Assembly: GCF_963931595.1 (NCBI RefSeq)
Contig: NZ_OZ007030.1
Location: 2,844,481-2,908,480, forward strand
Direction of reading: 5' to 3'
Length of the DNA stretch: 64,000 nt
Origin: an uncultured Subdoligranulum sp.
GTDB taxonomy: Bacteria; Bacillota; Clostridia; Oscillospirales; Ruminococcaceae
Shown here: positions 16,389 to 24,680 of the stretch, in pieces
How the letters are laid out: each line of letters opens with the position of its first letter
Position numbering within the stretch: position 1 is the stretch's first letter
Notes under the pieces: generated by a model
What the model was told of the DNA's origin: nothing
The model's input: only the letters and a program-made list of their open reading frames with translations
The model's database searches: none
Translations under genes and position numbers: made by a program

Positions 16389-16532
16389 ATGAACACGGCA
16401 ATACAGTCGTTTGGATATGGATTAACAGCTTTGCTGTTTTGCATCGCTATTCTTGGCGTGTGCCATAAAATCAAAAAAGCCGCCCGAAAGGTTTTGAAAA
16501 GCCAGCAGACACATAAGGATGAGCTGCCGTAA
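16389..16532 (+). CDS. Small single-span membrane protein
   Basis: The protein has 47 residues: one hydrophobic helix (GLTALLFCIAILGVC) and a basic C-terminal tail (HKIKKAARKVLKSQQTHK). ATG 16389 has AAGAGG upstream; the longer upstream frame is translation of the HMA gene end and spacer. It is the last gene of the DtxR-operator unit. Function not recognised. Confidence 0.5.
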   Translation: MNTAIQSFGYGLTALLFCIAILGVCHKIKKAARKVLKSQQTHKDELP

Positions 16533-16613
16533 GCGTTTGGAGCTATGGAGCAGGTACGCTTGGCGGTGAACTTACACAGCAGGTCGCTCCTGATTTAAAA
16601 GCGCAGATCACAT

Positions 16614-16652
16614 AAAATGCGGTGGAGGCCATATCCAGGCTCCACCGCATTT
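16614..16652. terminator. Bidirectional terminator
   Basis: AAATGCGGTGGAG and CTCCACCGCATTT form a long stem between the small membrane protein gene and the convergent DtxR-family gene. Confidence 0.7.
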
Positions 16653-16729
16653 AATATTCCGTGCCAAATGGCAGGTATTCACTTATCGCGTTGCCGCTCG
16701 ATAGCGAAGTCCGCCAAATTTGCATAGCC

Positions 16730-17125
16730 TCATTGCCCGTGCGCATCTTCCCGCATTTTCGTTACCTGCTCCAAGTGCGCCTGCACAGCCGCAAAGGATT
16801 TTTCGCTGATCACATGCTCGATCCGGCAGGCATCCTCGGTCGCAGTCTCCTCGTCCACGCCCAATTCCATCAGCATCTGGCTCAACACCGTGTGGCGGGT
16901 ATACATCGTCTTAGCAATGGCAAGCCCGGTCTCCGTCAGGGTGATCGCACCGTCAGCATCCACATTCACATATCCGTCCTTTTTCAGAATGGACATGGCT
17001 CTGCTGACGCTGGGCTTGGTAAAGCCCAACTGCGCTCCCACATCGATAGCTCGAACGAAGGTGCTGTTCTGTGAAAGAATATAGATGGTTTCCAGATACA
17101 TCTGGCCAGACTCGTGAATCGCCAT
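16730..17125 (-). CDS. DtxR/MntR-family metal-dependent repressor
   Basis: The protein has 131 residues from the ATG preceded by GGAGGTTCCT. The N-terminal winged helix reads YLETIYILSQ, then VRAIDVGAQLGFTKPSVSRAM and VNVDADGAITLTETG. The C-terminal half is the dimer/metal domain (RHTVLSQMLMELGVDEETATEDACRIEHVIS) with the family's His, Glu, Cys and His ligands. No SH3-like third domain, so it is MntR-sized. It probably binds Fe(II) or Mn(II) and the RGTTAGCNNNCGCTAACC palindromes. Flavodoxin among the targets favours iron. Confidence 0.85.
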   Translation of the reverse strand: MAIHESGQMYLETIYILSQNSTFVRAIDVGAQLGFTKPSVSRAMSILKKDGYVNVDADGAITLTETGLAIAKTMYTRHTVLSQMLMELGVDEETATEDACRIEHVISEKSFAAVQAHLEQVTKMREDAHGQ

Positions 17126-17216
17126 AGGAACCTCCATAAAAACGGGTGTTTTGCATATTATAACACAGGCGTCCGACAAGCGCCATTTTTTCTGTCAGCA
17201 AAATCCGTTCGTCCTC

Positions 17217-17269
17217 TTGACAAGCGAATTTGCCCTGTATATAATTGTGTTAGTTAGCTACCGCTAACC
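17217..17269 (+). promoter_or_regulatory. DUF3793/flavodoxin promoter with DtxR-type operator, copy d
   Basis: Consensus TTGACA (17217-17222), 17 bp, consensus TATAAT (17240-17245), then AGTTAGCTACCGCTAACC (17252-17269) at the start site. Confidence 0.85.
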
Positions 17270-17299
17270 AATAGGCGGTGGCTATATATTTAACGCATC

Positions 17300-17317
17300 G
17301 GTTAGCAATCGCTAACC
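17300..17317 (+). promoter_or_regulatory. DtxR-type operator, copy e
   Basis: GGTTAGCAATCGCTAACC, 48 bp (start to start) downstream of copy d, in the leader of the DUF3793 gene. A paired site could strengthen repression. Confidence 0.75.
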
Positions 17318-17388
17318 ACATTTACTGTCAGTTTTTCTATTTCGCCGTACAGTCTTCGAATGGACATGATTTTGTGAGGGAAACGCCT

Positions 17389-17940
17389 ATGTCAGAGGAT
17401 CTGCTGATTCGTCACTGCTCTCCCACCCTGGCGGGAATCAAGACGGGAAATCTTTTTTCCTGTGCCTGCCCCAGCCGGAAGGATCTGACGAAAGACTTGT
17501 GTCGGCTGAACAAGAAACTGGTTCCCAGAGGAATACGCGTCCTTCCGCTTCGGGTTCGCAAAGGCCGCGCTTTGATCTACGCCTACCGGCCCCATGCACT
17601 GGAGAGCGATCTGACCGATTACCGCGCCAGAGCCTTGCTTCTCAAATACGGCTATGTGCCGGAAAACCCCAATGGCTGCGTGGTTCACCTGATCCACCGG
17701 CTCCGGAGCGAAGGGGAATTCCCCCATGAGATCGGCCTGTTTTTGAGCTATCCCCCCGAGGATGTGCTGGGCTTTATCTGCAACCGGGCGTGCAATCACA
17801 AATGCGTGGGCTGCTGGAAGGTCTACGGCGACGAGCAGGCCGCCAGAAACCTCTTTGAGAAATACGAGATGTGCAGCAAAATCTACTCCCGGCAGTGGCA
17901 GCAAGGGAAATCCATCGAGCAGCTCACCGTGGCTGGTTGA
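17389..17940 (+). CDS. DUF3793 family protein
   Basis: The protein has 183 residues from the ATG preceded by GAGGG; the longer in-frame ORF would run through the operators and is not native. LIRHCSPTLAGIKTGNLFSC and GCVVHLIHRL are typical of DUF3793, a family of unknown function often found beside flavodoxin genes in Clostridia. There are several cysteines (CNRACNHKCVGCW), which could bind a metal. Strong double-operator control indicates that it is made during iron or manganese starvation. Confidence 0.75.
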   Translation: MSEDLLIRHCSPTLAGIKTGNLFSCACPSRKDLTKDLCRLNKKLVPRGIRVLPLRVRKGRALIYAYRPHALESDLTDYRARALLLKYGYVPENPNGCVVHLIHRLRSEGEFPHEIGLFLSYPPEDVLGFICNRACNHKCVGCWKVYGDEQAARNLFEKYEMCSKIYSRQWQQGKSIEQLTVAG

Positions 17941-17984
17941 TGTTTCTACCATAACAAATCCAGAAAGAAAGGTCGTTGAGTCTT

Positions 17985-18407
17985 ATGAGTAAAGTTGCAG
18001 TTGTGTATTGGAGCGGCACGGGAAACACCGAGGCCATGGCCATGGCGGTGGCCGAAGGCGCCAAGGGCAAGGGCGCCGAGGTATCTGTGATCACCGCCGC
18101 AGAGTTCTCCCCGGAGCAGGTCAGCGAGTATTCCGCCATCGCTTTCGGCTGCCCCTCCATGGGATCGGAGCAGCTGGAGGAGAGCGAGTTCGAGCCTATG
18201 TTCACCGCCTGCGAGGGCAGGCTGAGCGGGAAGAATATCGCCCTGTTCGGCTCCTACGGCTGGGGCGATGGCGAATGGATGCGCAGCTGGGAGTCCCGCT
18301 GCAACGACGACGGCGCCAATCTGGCCTGTGACAGCGTGATCTGCAACGAGGCTCCGGACGATGACGCTCTGGCGGCTTGCCGCGAGCTGGGCGCGTCGCT
18401 GGCCTGA
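17985..18407 (+). CDS. Flavodoxin
   Basis: The protein has 140 residues. The FMN phosphate loop is WSGTGNTEAMA (residues 9-19), and the isoalloxazine-binding loops are GCPSMGSEQL and GSYGWGDGEWM. ATG 17985 is preferred over the TTG nine bases upstream. It replaces ferredoxin as an electron carrier when iron is scarce, a well-known response. It is the second gene after the DtxR-operator promoter, which fits that role. Confidence 0.9.
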   Translation: MSKVAVVYWSGTGNTEAMAMAVAEGAKGKGAEVSVITAAEFSPEQVSEYSAIAFGCPSMGSEQLEESEFEPMFTACEGRLSGKNIALFGSYGWGDGEWMRSWESRCNDDGANLACDSVICNEAPDDDALAACRELGASLA

Positions 18408-18417
18408 CAAAAACACC

Positions 18418-18453
18418 GCAGAAGGCAGGAGGCGCTCGTCTCCTGCCTTCTGC
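18418..18453 (+). terminator. Terminator after flavodoxin
   Basis: GCAGAAGGCAGGA and TCCTGCCTTCTGC form a 13-bp stem. Confidence 0.7.
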
Positions 18454-18517
18454 CTGTATCCCCAGTCAGCATAGGCAAAACCATTTCCGAACCCAGAGAA
18501 ACAGGTCGTGAGAAATC

Positions 18518-19438
18518 ATGCTGAAAGAATATTTATCGAGCCAGGGCTCCGCCACAGGCCGTTGGAGCAGCAGTATGCCAGGGGTGCAGATCTGCCGGTT
18601 TTCCCTGCCGGAGCCGGAGCAGGAACCTCTGCGGTCTGTCCCGGTGTGCGGCGCACCGCTCCAGTTTGAGGTGCTGTTCTGCCTGACCGGCCGCCTTACT
18701 GTCCGAACGTTACAAGGTACCTCCTGCACGGTGGAGGCGCCGGGGATTTTCCTGCTCTCCGACAGCTCCGCTCTCCGCTCGTGTCGGTACAGCGGAAACC
18801 TGAGCGGTGTTTTGATTGCCGTAGACGCCAAAGCCGCAAAGGAAAGCCTTGTGACGGTCTGCTCCACTCTGGGTATGAAGCTGGACACCAGGATTGTCAA
18901 GAAAAAGATGACAGCAAGAAATGGCTGCACGGCCCTGTGCAGCACACCTTGGACGCAGGCATTTTTTGAAACGGTTCGCTGTCTGTCCGAGCAGGAGCAG
19001 GAACGCTACTGTGTTTTCAAGTCGGTGGAACTGCTGTATCTGCTCTGCACCGAGGTATCTGAATCGGATAATTCTCTCTCCAGATCAGGCTGTCCAGTAT
19101 CCCACAGTCTGTTGGAAGTCAAGGCATACATACAGACGCATCTGTCTGATAAGCTCACCATCGCGCTCCTCTGCAAACAGTTTTCCGTTTCCCCGACATT
19201 CTTGAAAGAAGGGTTTCGCCGCGCCTATGGCATGCCGATTCACAGCTTTTTGGTCCAACTGCGCCTCCGGCGGGCACAGGAGCTGATCTGCACCACCCGG
19301 ATGTCCATTCAGCAAATTGCGCAGTCTGTGGGGTATGAGGGTATGAGCCAGTTCAACGCAGCGTTCAAGCGGGAGTATGGAATGACTCCCGGCCAGTACA
19401 GAAAAATGTCGGAAACCGCAACTCTGCGTCCGTTTTGA
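18518..19438 (+). CDS. AraC family regulator
   Basis: The protein has 306 residues. The N-terminal part (1-200) has beta-rich segments as in ligand-binding AraC sensors. The C-terminal AraC domain reads KLTIALLCKQFSVSPTFLKE, then RLRRAQELICTTRMSIQQIA and GYEGMSQFNAAFKREYGMTP. Such regulators often respond to siderophores and control their ABC transporters, which is a plausible link to the transporter at 6394-9948. A direct target is not evident. The start ATG lacks a strong ribosome site. Confidence 0.75.
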   Translation: MLKEYLSSQGSATGRWSSSMPGVQICRFSLPEPEQEPLRSVPVCGAPLQFEVLFCLTGRLTVRTLQGTSCTVEAPGIFLLSDSSALRSCRYSGNLSGVLIAVDAKAAKESLVTVCSTLGMKLDTRIVKKKMTARNGCTALCSTPWTQAFFETVRCLSEQEQERYCVFKSVELLYLLCTEVSESDNSLSRSGCPVSHSLLEVKAYIQTHLSDKLTIALLCKQFSVSPTFLKEGFRRAYGMPIHSFLVQLRLRRAQELICTTRMSIQQIAQSVGYEGMSQFNAAFKREYGMTPGQYRKMSETATLRPF

Positions 19439-19507
19439 CAGCGACAAACTCCCACAATTCCTGTTATAATAACCAGACATTCCAAAGTGATCAAAGGAGT
19501 GAGAGCG

Positions 19508-19588
19508 ATGAAACAACATCGTTTTTGGGCCTGGGGCGCTGTGATTTGCATGATTATGGTCATGGTCACCGGCTACAAGCGGAAATAA
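19508..19588 (+). CDS. DUF6219-like small membrane peptide
   Basis: A 26-residue ORF: basic start (MKQHRFWAW), hydrophobic middle (GAVICMIMVMVTG), YKRK end. The ribosome site is AAAGGAGTGAG. An extended -10 (TGTTATAAT, near 19462) lies upstream. Its resemblance to DUF6219 and its position before a DUF6110 gene and a P1B ATPase are from memory of clostridial gene clusters. Function unknown. Confidence 0.5.
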   Translation: MKQHRFWAWGAVICMIMVMVTGYKRK

Positions 19589-19606
19589 GGGAAAGGAAGT
19601 ATTGCG

Positions 19607-19879
19607 ATGAGTGTTTATACGAAACTGGCCTGCTTTGCGGGCGGTGCTTTGTTTGGCTCTTTTGGCGTTAAGCTGCTGTCCAGCAAGGATGCCAAGAAGG
19701 CCTATGTCCATGTCACGGCCGCCGGTCTGCGGATGAAGGACTCGGTCATGGGAACCGTGACTACAGTGCAGGAGAACGCTGCGGACATTCTGGCATCCGC
19801 CAAGGAGCTGAACGACGACCGGACTGCAAAGGAAGCGGAGGAAGCCGCCGCTGCCAATCTGGAGAGCGAAGAAGCCTGA
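19607..19879 (+). CDS. DUF6110-like protein
   Basis: The protein has 90 residues. The N-terminal segment LACFAGGALFGSFGVKLLSS is a glycine-rich membrane anchor, followed by a charged helical tail (AKKAYVHVTAAGLRMKDSV, then glutamate/alanine-rich end). DUF6110 members are seen beside metal P-type ATPases in Clostridia. It could assist or regulate the ATPase 52 bases downstream; this is inference from position. Confidence 0.6.
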   Translation: MSVYTKLACFAGGALFGSFGVKLLSSKDAKKAYVHVTAAGLRMKDSVMGTVTTVQENAADILASAKELNDDRTAKEAEEAAAANLESEEA

Positions 19880-19931
19880 TTGACCCAGAGGGAGCCGCCA
19901 GCGGCTCCCTCTTTTCGTGAAGGAGGAACCT

Positions 19932-22025
19932 ATGAACGCAACCATATTGCACGAGAGCCGGGGGCGCATCCGGTTCCGGCTGCGGCAAAAACAGATGACG
20001 CTCGCTCAGGCGGATCTGCTGGAGGCATGGATTCAGGGAAAGTCCTGGTGCCGGCAGGTCACCGTCCATGAGCGCACCTGCTGCGTCATCCTGTACTACG
20101 ATGGGACTCGCCAAGCCGTGCTGAATGAGATTCGGCATTTTTCCTGGCAGGAGGCGGAGCAGACCACCGCGCTTCCCGCCCACAGCAGCCGGGCGCTGAA
20201 CCGGGAATTCGAGGAGAAACTGGTAACTAAGGTAGTGTGCAAAGCTGCCTGTACCCTGTTTCTCCCACCTCCATTGCGGATTGCCCACATACTCTGGCAC
20301 ATGATCCCCTTTGTACGGCGGGGACTGCGCTGCCTGCTGCGCCGCCGCATCAAGGTGGAACTGCTGGATGCCCTGTCTATTTCCATTTCCGCCTGCAGAA
20401 GGGACTTTGGAACCGCCGGAATGGTCATGTTCCTGCTGGAGGTGGGCGAACTGCTGGAGGAGTGGACAAGAAAGAAATCTGTGGCGGATCTGGCCCGGTG
20501 CATGTCGCTGAATGTGGACCGGGTCTGGCTGCGCACAGCCCAGGGCGAAGTGCTGGTTCCTGTGTCCCAGATCCAGCCGGGGGATGCGGTAGTCGTCCGC
20601 GCCGGCGGCATCGTCCCCGTGGACGGGCTGGTGCTGGAGGGGGAGGTCACCGTCAATCAGGCGTCCCTCACCGGCGAATCCATCCCGGTACCCAAGCGCC
20701 CCGGAGGCGCAGTCTATGCCGGCACCGTGGTGGAGGAGGGCGAGTGTGTGCTGGAGGTGAAGCAGGCCTCCGGTCAGAGCCGCTATGACCAAATCGTTCA
20801 CATGATCGAGCAGTCGGAGCAGATGAAGTCGGAGGCTGAGAGCAAGGCTGCCAATCTGGCGGACAAGCTGGTGCCCTATACCTTTGTAGGGAGTCTGCTG
20901 AGCTTCGTCCTCACCCGGAATGTGGCACGGGCTTTGTCGGTGCTGATGGTGGACTTCTCCTGCGCACTGAAACTGGCTATGCCTCTGGCCGTCCTCTCCG
21001 CCATGCGGGAGGCGGGACGGGCCCATATCACCGTCAAGGGCGGCAAGTTCCTGGAAGCGGTGGCTGCCGCCGACACCATCGTTTTCGACAAGACCGGCAC
21101 CCTGACCCACGCCTGCCCCCGGGTGGCTCAGGTGGTGTCCTTCGGCGGCAAAGAGGAAGCCGAAATGCTGCGGCTGGCCGCCTGTCTGGAGGAGCACTTC
21201 CCCCATTCCATGGCCAACGCCGTGGTGGAGGAGGCCAAACGCCGGGGCCTGCGCCACGAGGAGTACCACTCCAAGGTGGAGTATCTGGTGGCTCACGGCA
21301 TCGCAAGCACCGTCGATGAGGAGCAGGTTCTCATCGGCAGCGCCCACTTTGTCTTTGAGGATGAGGGCTGCGTCATTCCAGAGGGCGAACAGGAACGCTT
21401 TGACGCGCTGCCGCCGGAGTATTCCCACCTGTATCTGGCAGTAGGGGGGCAGCTGGCCGCCGTGATCTGCATCTCCGACCCGCTGCGGGAGGAGGCGAAG
21501 GAAGTTCTGTCCACCCTCCGTGCTCTGGGGGTCACCAGTACCGTTATGCTCACCGGAGACAGCTACCGTACCGCCGCAGCCATTGCCGCCCAGGTGGGAG
21601 TGGACGATTTCCGCGCCGGAGTCCTTCCGTCGGACAAGGCGGAGTATGTGGCACGGCTGCGCCGGGAGGGGCATACTGTCCTGATGGTGGGCGACGGCAT
21701 CAACGACTCGCCGGCCCTGTCCGAGGCGGACGCGGGCATCGCCATCAGCGACGGCGCCGCCATCGCCCGGGAGATTGCGGACATCACCATTGCCGCTGAC
21801 AGCCTCTGGGAGCTTGTAGAGCTGCGTCGGATCGCCATGGCGCTGATGGCGCGCATCCACTCCAACTATCGCTTTGTCATTGGCTTCAACGGCGCCCTGA
21901 TCGCTCTCGGTGTGGCAGGAGTCCTGCCACCAGCCACCTCCGCCACGCTGCACAATCTTTCCACCCTGGGCGTCAGCTTACGGAGTATGAGTGCATTACC
22001 ACTTAGCAAAAAGAATACACCATGA
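19932..22025 (+). CDS. P1B-like ATPase with HMA_2-type N-domain and FSC ion motif
   Basis: The protein has 697 residues from the ATG behind AAGGAGG. The N-terminus (ESRGRIRFRLRQ) is an HMA-like fold without CxxC. Catalytic motifs are intact: TGES (247-250), DKTGT (Asp386), GDGINDSP. The ion-path motif is DFSCALKLAMP (Cys344) instead of CPC, with a single cysteine and no proline, and HNLSTLGVS ends the last helix. That pattern occurs in a branch whose metal is poorly defined; manganese or iron are possible. Together with DUF6219/DUF6110 it forms a unit ending at the terminator at 22028. Confidence 0.75.
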   Translation: MNATILHESRGRIRFRLRQKQMTLAQADLLEAWIQGKSWCRQVTVHERTCCVILYYDGTRQAVLNEIRHFSWQEAEQTTALPAHSSRALNREFEEKLVTKVVCKAACTLFLPPPLRIAHILWHMIPFVRRGLRCLLRRRIKVELLDALSISISACRRDFGTAGMVMFLLEVGELLEEWTRKKSVADLARCMSLNVDRVWLRTAQGEVLVPVSQIQPGDAVVVRAGGIVPVDGLVLEGEVTVNQASLTGESIPVPKRPGGAVYAGTVVEEGECVLEVKQASGQSRYDQIVHMIEQSEQMKSEAESKAANLADKLVPYTFVGSLLSFVLTRNVARALSVLMVDFSCALKLAMPLAVLSAMREAGRAHITVKGGKFLEAVAAADTIVFDKTGTLTHACPRVAQVVSFGGKEEAEMLRLAACLEEHFPHSMANAVVEEAKRRGLRHEEYHSKVEYLVAHGIASTVDEEQVLIGSAHFVFEDEGCVIPEGEQERFDALPPEYSHLYLAVGGQLAAVICISDPLREEAKEVLSTLRALGVTSTVMLTGDSYRTAAAIAAQVGVDDFRAGVLPSDKAEYVARLRREGHTVLMVGDGINDSPALSEADAGIAISDGAAIAREIADITIAADSLWELVELRRIAMALMARIHSNYRFVIGFNGALIALGVAGVLPPATSATLHNLSTLGVSLRSMSALPLSKKNTP

Positions 22026-22027
22026 CG

Positions 22028-22066
22028 AATAAGGAGAGGCAATCTACAGAGATCGCCTCTCCTTAT
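22028..22066 (+). terminator. Terminator after the FSC-type ATPase
   Basis: AATAAGGAGAGGC and GCCTCTCCTTATT form a 13-bp stem followed by TTAC. The remaining gap to 22270 holds a weaker hairpin (AACGG/CCGTT) and no gene. Confidence 0.75.
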
Positions 22067-22270
22067 TTTACTTCTTTCTAAATAGGTAATTATTTGCCTG
22101 ATACATGCCTCTATATACCCAACGCCTGTGCATGGAAAAAACCGTGCGGCTTGTCACGCATGATCCCACAGAGCTGGATATGCTGGGTGTGCCGAATTGC
22201 TGACAGGACTGGAATAAAAAACGGGCTTCACAGATGTCAAAATGCTTCTATGGAGTCCGTTCTTTTTCTG

Positions 22271-22615
22271 TCAGCAGGACGGGGTCTTCACGACCACCAG
22301 GTACATCTTGAACGCTGTCACCGCCTGTACTGCGTGAGGGATGCCGGCAGGCATGATAATGGCTTCTCCTGCGTTTAGGGTGTGGGGAACGCCGTCAATG
22401 GTAATTTGTGCCGTTCCTTCCAAAATAGTCGCCATAGCGTCTCCGGGAGCAGCGTGGGTGCTAATGGCCTCACCCGTATCAAAGGCAAACAGGGTGATCC
22501 CCGCACCGGGCTGTTGGGCCAGGGTCAGGCTGACAACCTTACCCCCTTCATATTCCACTTGCCCCTTCAAGGCAAAGGGCTGCGCATGAGGGACATTCTT
22601 AATCAGAGTTTCCAT
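22271..22615 (-). CDS. Cupin-domain protein
   Basis: The protein has 114 residues in a single cupin barrel. Motif 1 is STHAAPGDAMATILEG and motif 2 is GEAIIMPAGIPHAV. The metal ligands are reduced to two histidines. It is the second gene of a unit with another small cupin. Proteins of this size are usually sensors or small enzymes; no substrate can be named. Confidence 0.7.
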   Translation of the reverse strand: METLIKNVPHAQPFALKGQVEYEGGKVVSLTLAQQPGAGITLFAFDTGEAISTHAAPGDAMATILEGTAQITIDGVPHTLNAGEAIIMPAGIPHAVQAVTAFKMYLVVVKTPSC

Positions 22616-22635
22616 GAGTTATTCCTCCTAAATCA

Positions 22636-22965
22636 TTATGAAAGCGTGATCTGCAGCAGCTTGCAGCCATCCGGAGCAACTACTGCGTGGGGGGTATGGG
22701 CGGGAACTGCCAGGCAATCGCCCGTTTGAAGACAGCGGCTGTCCTCCCCCGCAGAGACATAAAGCGCCCCCTCCAGAATGTAGTAGAGGGTATCGCCAAA
22801 ATAGCATTCCTCACTGATACTCTCTCCGTCGCCGAAGGCCAAAAGAGTCATTTGGCAGTGTTCCTGCCGGCTCATAGCCATACTGACCACGCGGCCAGGT
22901 TGAATCTGAATCAGCTGGGTGAGCTGCTGGGGCTGCTGTGTGGGCAGGTTGCGTAAAAAGTCCAT
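22636..22965 (-). CDS. Cupin-domain protein
   Basis: The protein has 109 residues and a single cupin fold (GDTLYYILEGALYV, GDCLAVPAHTPHAV). The first cupin motif lacks the usual HxH. ATG 22965 has GGAGGT upstream. That ribosome site abuts the first codon of the truncated relaxase gene on the other strand, so the junction between cargo and mobilisation module is within a few bases of 22979. Confidence 0.7.
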   Translation of the reverse strand: MDFLRNLPTQQPQQLTQLIQIQPGRVVSMAMSRQEHCQMTLLAFGDGESISEECYFGDTLYYILEGALYVSAGEDSRCLQTGDCLAVPAHTPHAVVAPDGCKLLQITLS

Positions 22966-22978
22966 TGCTCATACCTCC

Positions 22979-24100
22979 ATGGGTCGTTTTAATGTGACCT
23001 TCAAAGACTGTGAGGCAGCTACTTACGCACAGCAATTTGACCGGATGGTGGAAGATGGTGTCGTTTCCACCCGAGGATTAAAACCGGATGCCTACGTCTT
23101 TGATGAGCTGGTATTTGATGTGAACACCGACTATTTCGAGACCCACGGCGGCTATGAGTACGCCAAGCAATTCTACGCCGAGGTGTACGAGCTGGCCAAG
23201 GAAATCGCAGGCGGGGAACAGTACATCATCTCGGCAGTCATGCACGCCGACGAGCGCAACCGGGAAGCCAGTGACCGGCTGGGAAGGGATGTGTTCCACT
23301 ATCACCTCCACGTTGTCTACCTGCCGGTGGTGGAAAAGCAGATCCGCTGGTCCAAGCGGTGCAAGGACCCGGCGCTGCGTGGCACCGTGCGGGAGACGAT
23401 CATGCAGGTGAGCCACAGCAAAAAGTGGCCGATGGTTCCCATGACCGACGAACAGGGCCAGCCTGTGCTGAAAAAGAACGGCAAGCCCCGGCTGGTAAGT
23501 TCCTACAGCCTGCTGCAAACACAATTCTTCGAGCACATGCGGCAGGCGGGATTTACCGACTTTGAGCGCGGTGTACAGGGCAGCGATGCTGAACATTTGG
23601 AGGTCCTGGAGTATAAGGTCCAGAAGGACCGCCAGACAGTGGCAGAACTGTCTGACCAGACCAAACAACTGCAAGGCCAGCGAAAGGAGCTTATCTCCCA
23701 GGTAAAGAACATTTCCGGCTCGATCCGCGATGTGGCAGACATCGAGCAGCGGGCCAAAACCAAAGGTGTGCTGGAAAAGCGTGTGGAACTGGTGCCGCAG
23801 GACTTCCAGGCCCTATGCGAGATGGCAAAAGCCAGCGGCAAGCTGCAGGCGGAGAAGCGCAGCCTGCGGATGCAGCTGCAGCAAAGTATAGTGAGAGAAC
23901 AGGAGCTGCGCCAGCGCCTCCACCGCTGTGAGGAACAGCTGGATGCAGTGCTCACCGAGACCCGTCCTTACCGGGAAGCTATGCGTGTGGCACCGGAGCA
24001 GGTGCAGGCGTTTGTGCTGGGCATCTGCCGCCGTCAGCAGGAGGAAAAGCGGCTGAACCGTCAGCAACGCCGCCAGCAGGCCAAGGGCCAGGAACGATGA
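22979..24100 (+). pseudogene. MobV/Pre-type relaxase lacking its N-terminus
   Basis: The frame from 22979 has 373 residues. The middle has AVMHADERN (His89, Asp91, Glu92) and, after a short insert, FHYHLHVVYLPV, the histidine-rich metal motif III of plasmid recombination/mobilisation proteins. A long coiled coil follows (SDQTKQLQGQRKELISQVKN). The N-terminal motif with the nicking residue is missing, and no ribosome site precedes the first ATG, because the gene is cut at the cupin promoter region. Mobilisation function is therefore probably lost. The stop overlaps the next ORF as ATGA. Confidence 0.7.
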
Positions 24101-24334
24101 AAGAACAAGCAGCAAGGCAGCAGGGGGCAGCCCTGCAGAAAGGAGCCGCTACGGAAGATCGGCAGGAGAAGAAAACAGCACAGGCAGCGGCGTCCGCCAA
24201 ATACCGGGAGGACGGCGTGCCCCAGCAGGAGCTGGAGCGGTTCGCCCGGTTCCTGCTGCCCAAGATCCAGGCATTTTACCAGTCGGAAGAGGGGAAACGG
24301 CTGTTTGAGGGGTGGAAGAAAAATCGACGGTAAA
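24011..24334 (+). repeat. 324-bp direct repeat, right copy
   Basis: Partner of 5024-5347 (about 21 mismatches, no gaps, constant offset 18,987). It contains the relaxase 3' end in its native frame and the complete small ORF. Confidence 0.85.
24097..24333 (+). CDS. Small hypothetical protein of mobilisation module, right copy
   Basis: A 78-residue ORF overlapping the relaxase stop by ATGA and therefore probably translationally coupled to it. Lys/Gln/Ala-rich N-terminus and a helical C-terminus (ELERFARFLLPKIQAF). It matches the ORF at 5110-5346 at most positions. No function recognised; likely an accessory of the mobilisation module. Confidence 0.55.
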   Translation: MKEQAARQQGAALQKGAATEDRQEKKTAQAAASAKYREDGVPQQELERFARFLLPKIQAFYQSEEGKRLFEGWKKNRR

Positions 24335-24444
24335 TAAGGATAATCCAAAAGCCGGAGGAGCGCTTTTTATAAAACTCAACCGGTGGTTTGGTGCTTTTTC
24401 GGGGGTGTATGGTATAATTTTAGACAAAGGAGGTGGGAAAACAG

Positions 24445-24576
24445 ATGGATAACCTGAAAACCGGGGCTTTTATCAAAAGCTGCAGAAAAGAGAAGAAGAT
24501 GACCCAAAAAGAGCTTGCGGACCGGCTTCATGTCACAGACCGGGCAGTCTCCAAGTGGGAGCGAGGAACCTCCTAG
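24445..24576 (+). pseudogene. Truncated XRE-family regulator
   Basis: ATG 24445 follows AAAGGAGG. The 43 residues (FIKSCRKEKKMTQKELADRL, then DRAVSKWERGTS) are the first three helices of an XRE domain, and the frame ends in TAG just where the family normally continues with a LPDISLL-like segment. The rest of the gene is absent; the AT-rich peptide cluster begins about 100 bp on, so its insertion may have cut this gene. Confidence 0.65.
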
Positions 24577-24612
24577 AGTTAAAGCAACCGACAACTTACG
24601 CTTACACAGCAG

Positions 24613-24653
24613 AACCCCATCTCCGATCAAGCAAATTACTCAGGGATGGGGTG
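24613..24653 (-). terminator. Hairpin after the UvrA-like gene
   Basis: ACCCCATC and GATGGGGT flank a loop of about 25 bases, downstream of the stop codon at 24681 on the minus strand. T-richness after the stem is modest. Confidence 0.4.
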
Positions 24654-24680
24654 TCTTTGTTTATTGCTCAGCAGAGGATT

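Noticed and set aside
17278..17388. A 37-residue N-terminal extension of the DUF3793 protein
   Set aside because: It runs through a DtxR-type operator and lacks a ribosome site; GAGGG precedes the internal ATG.
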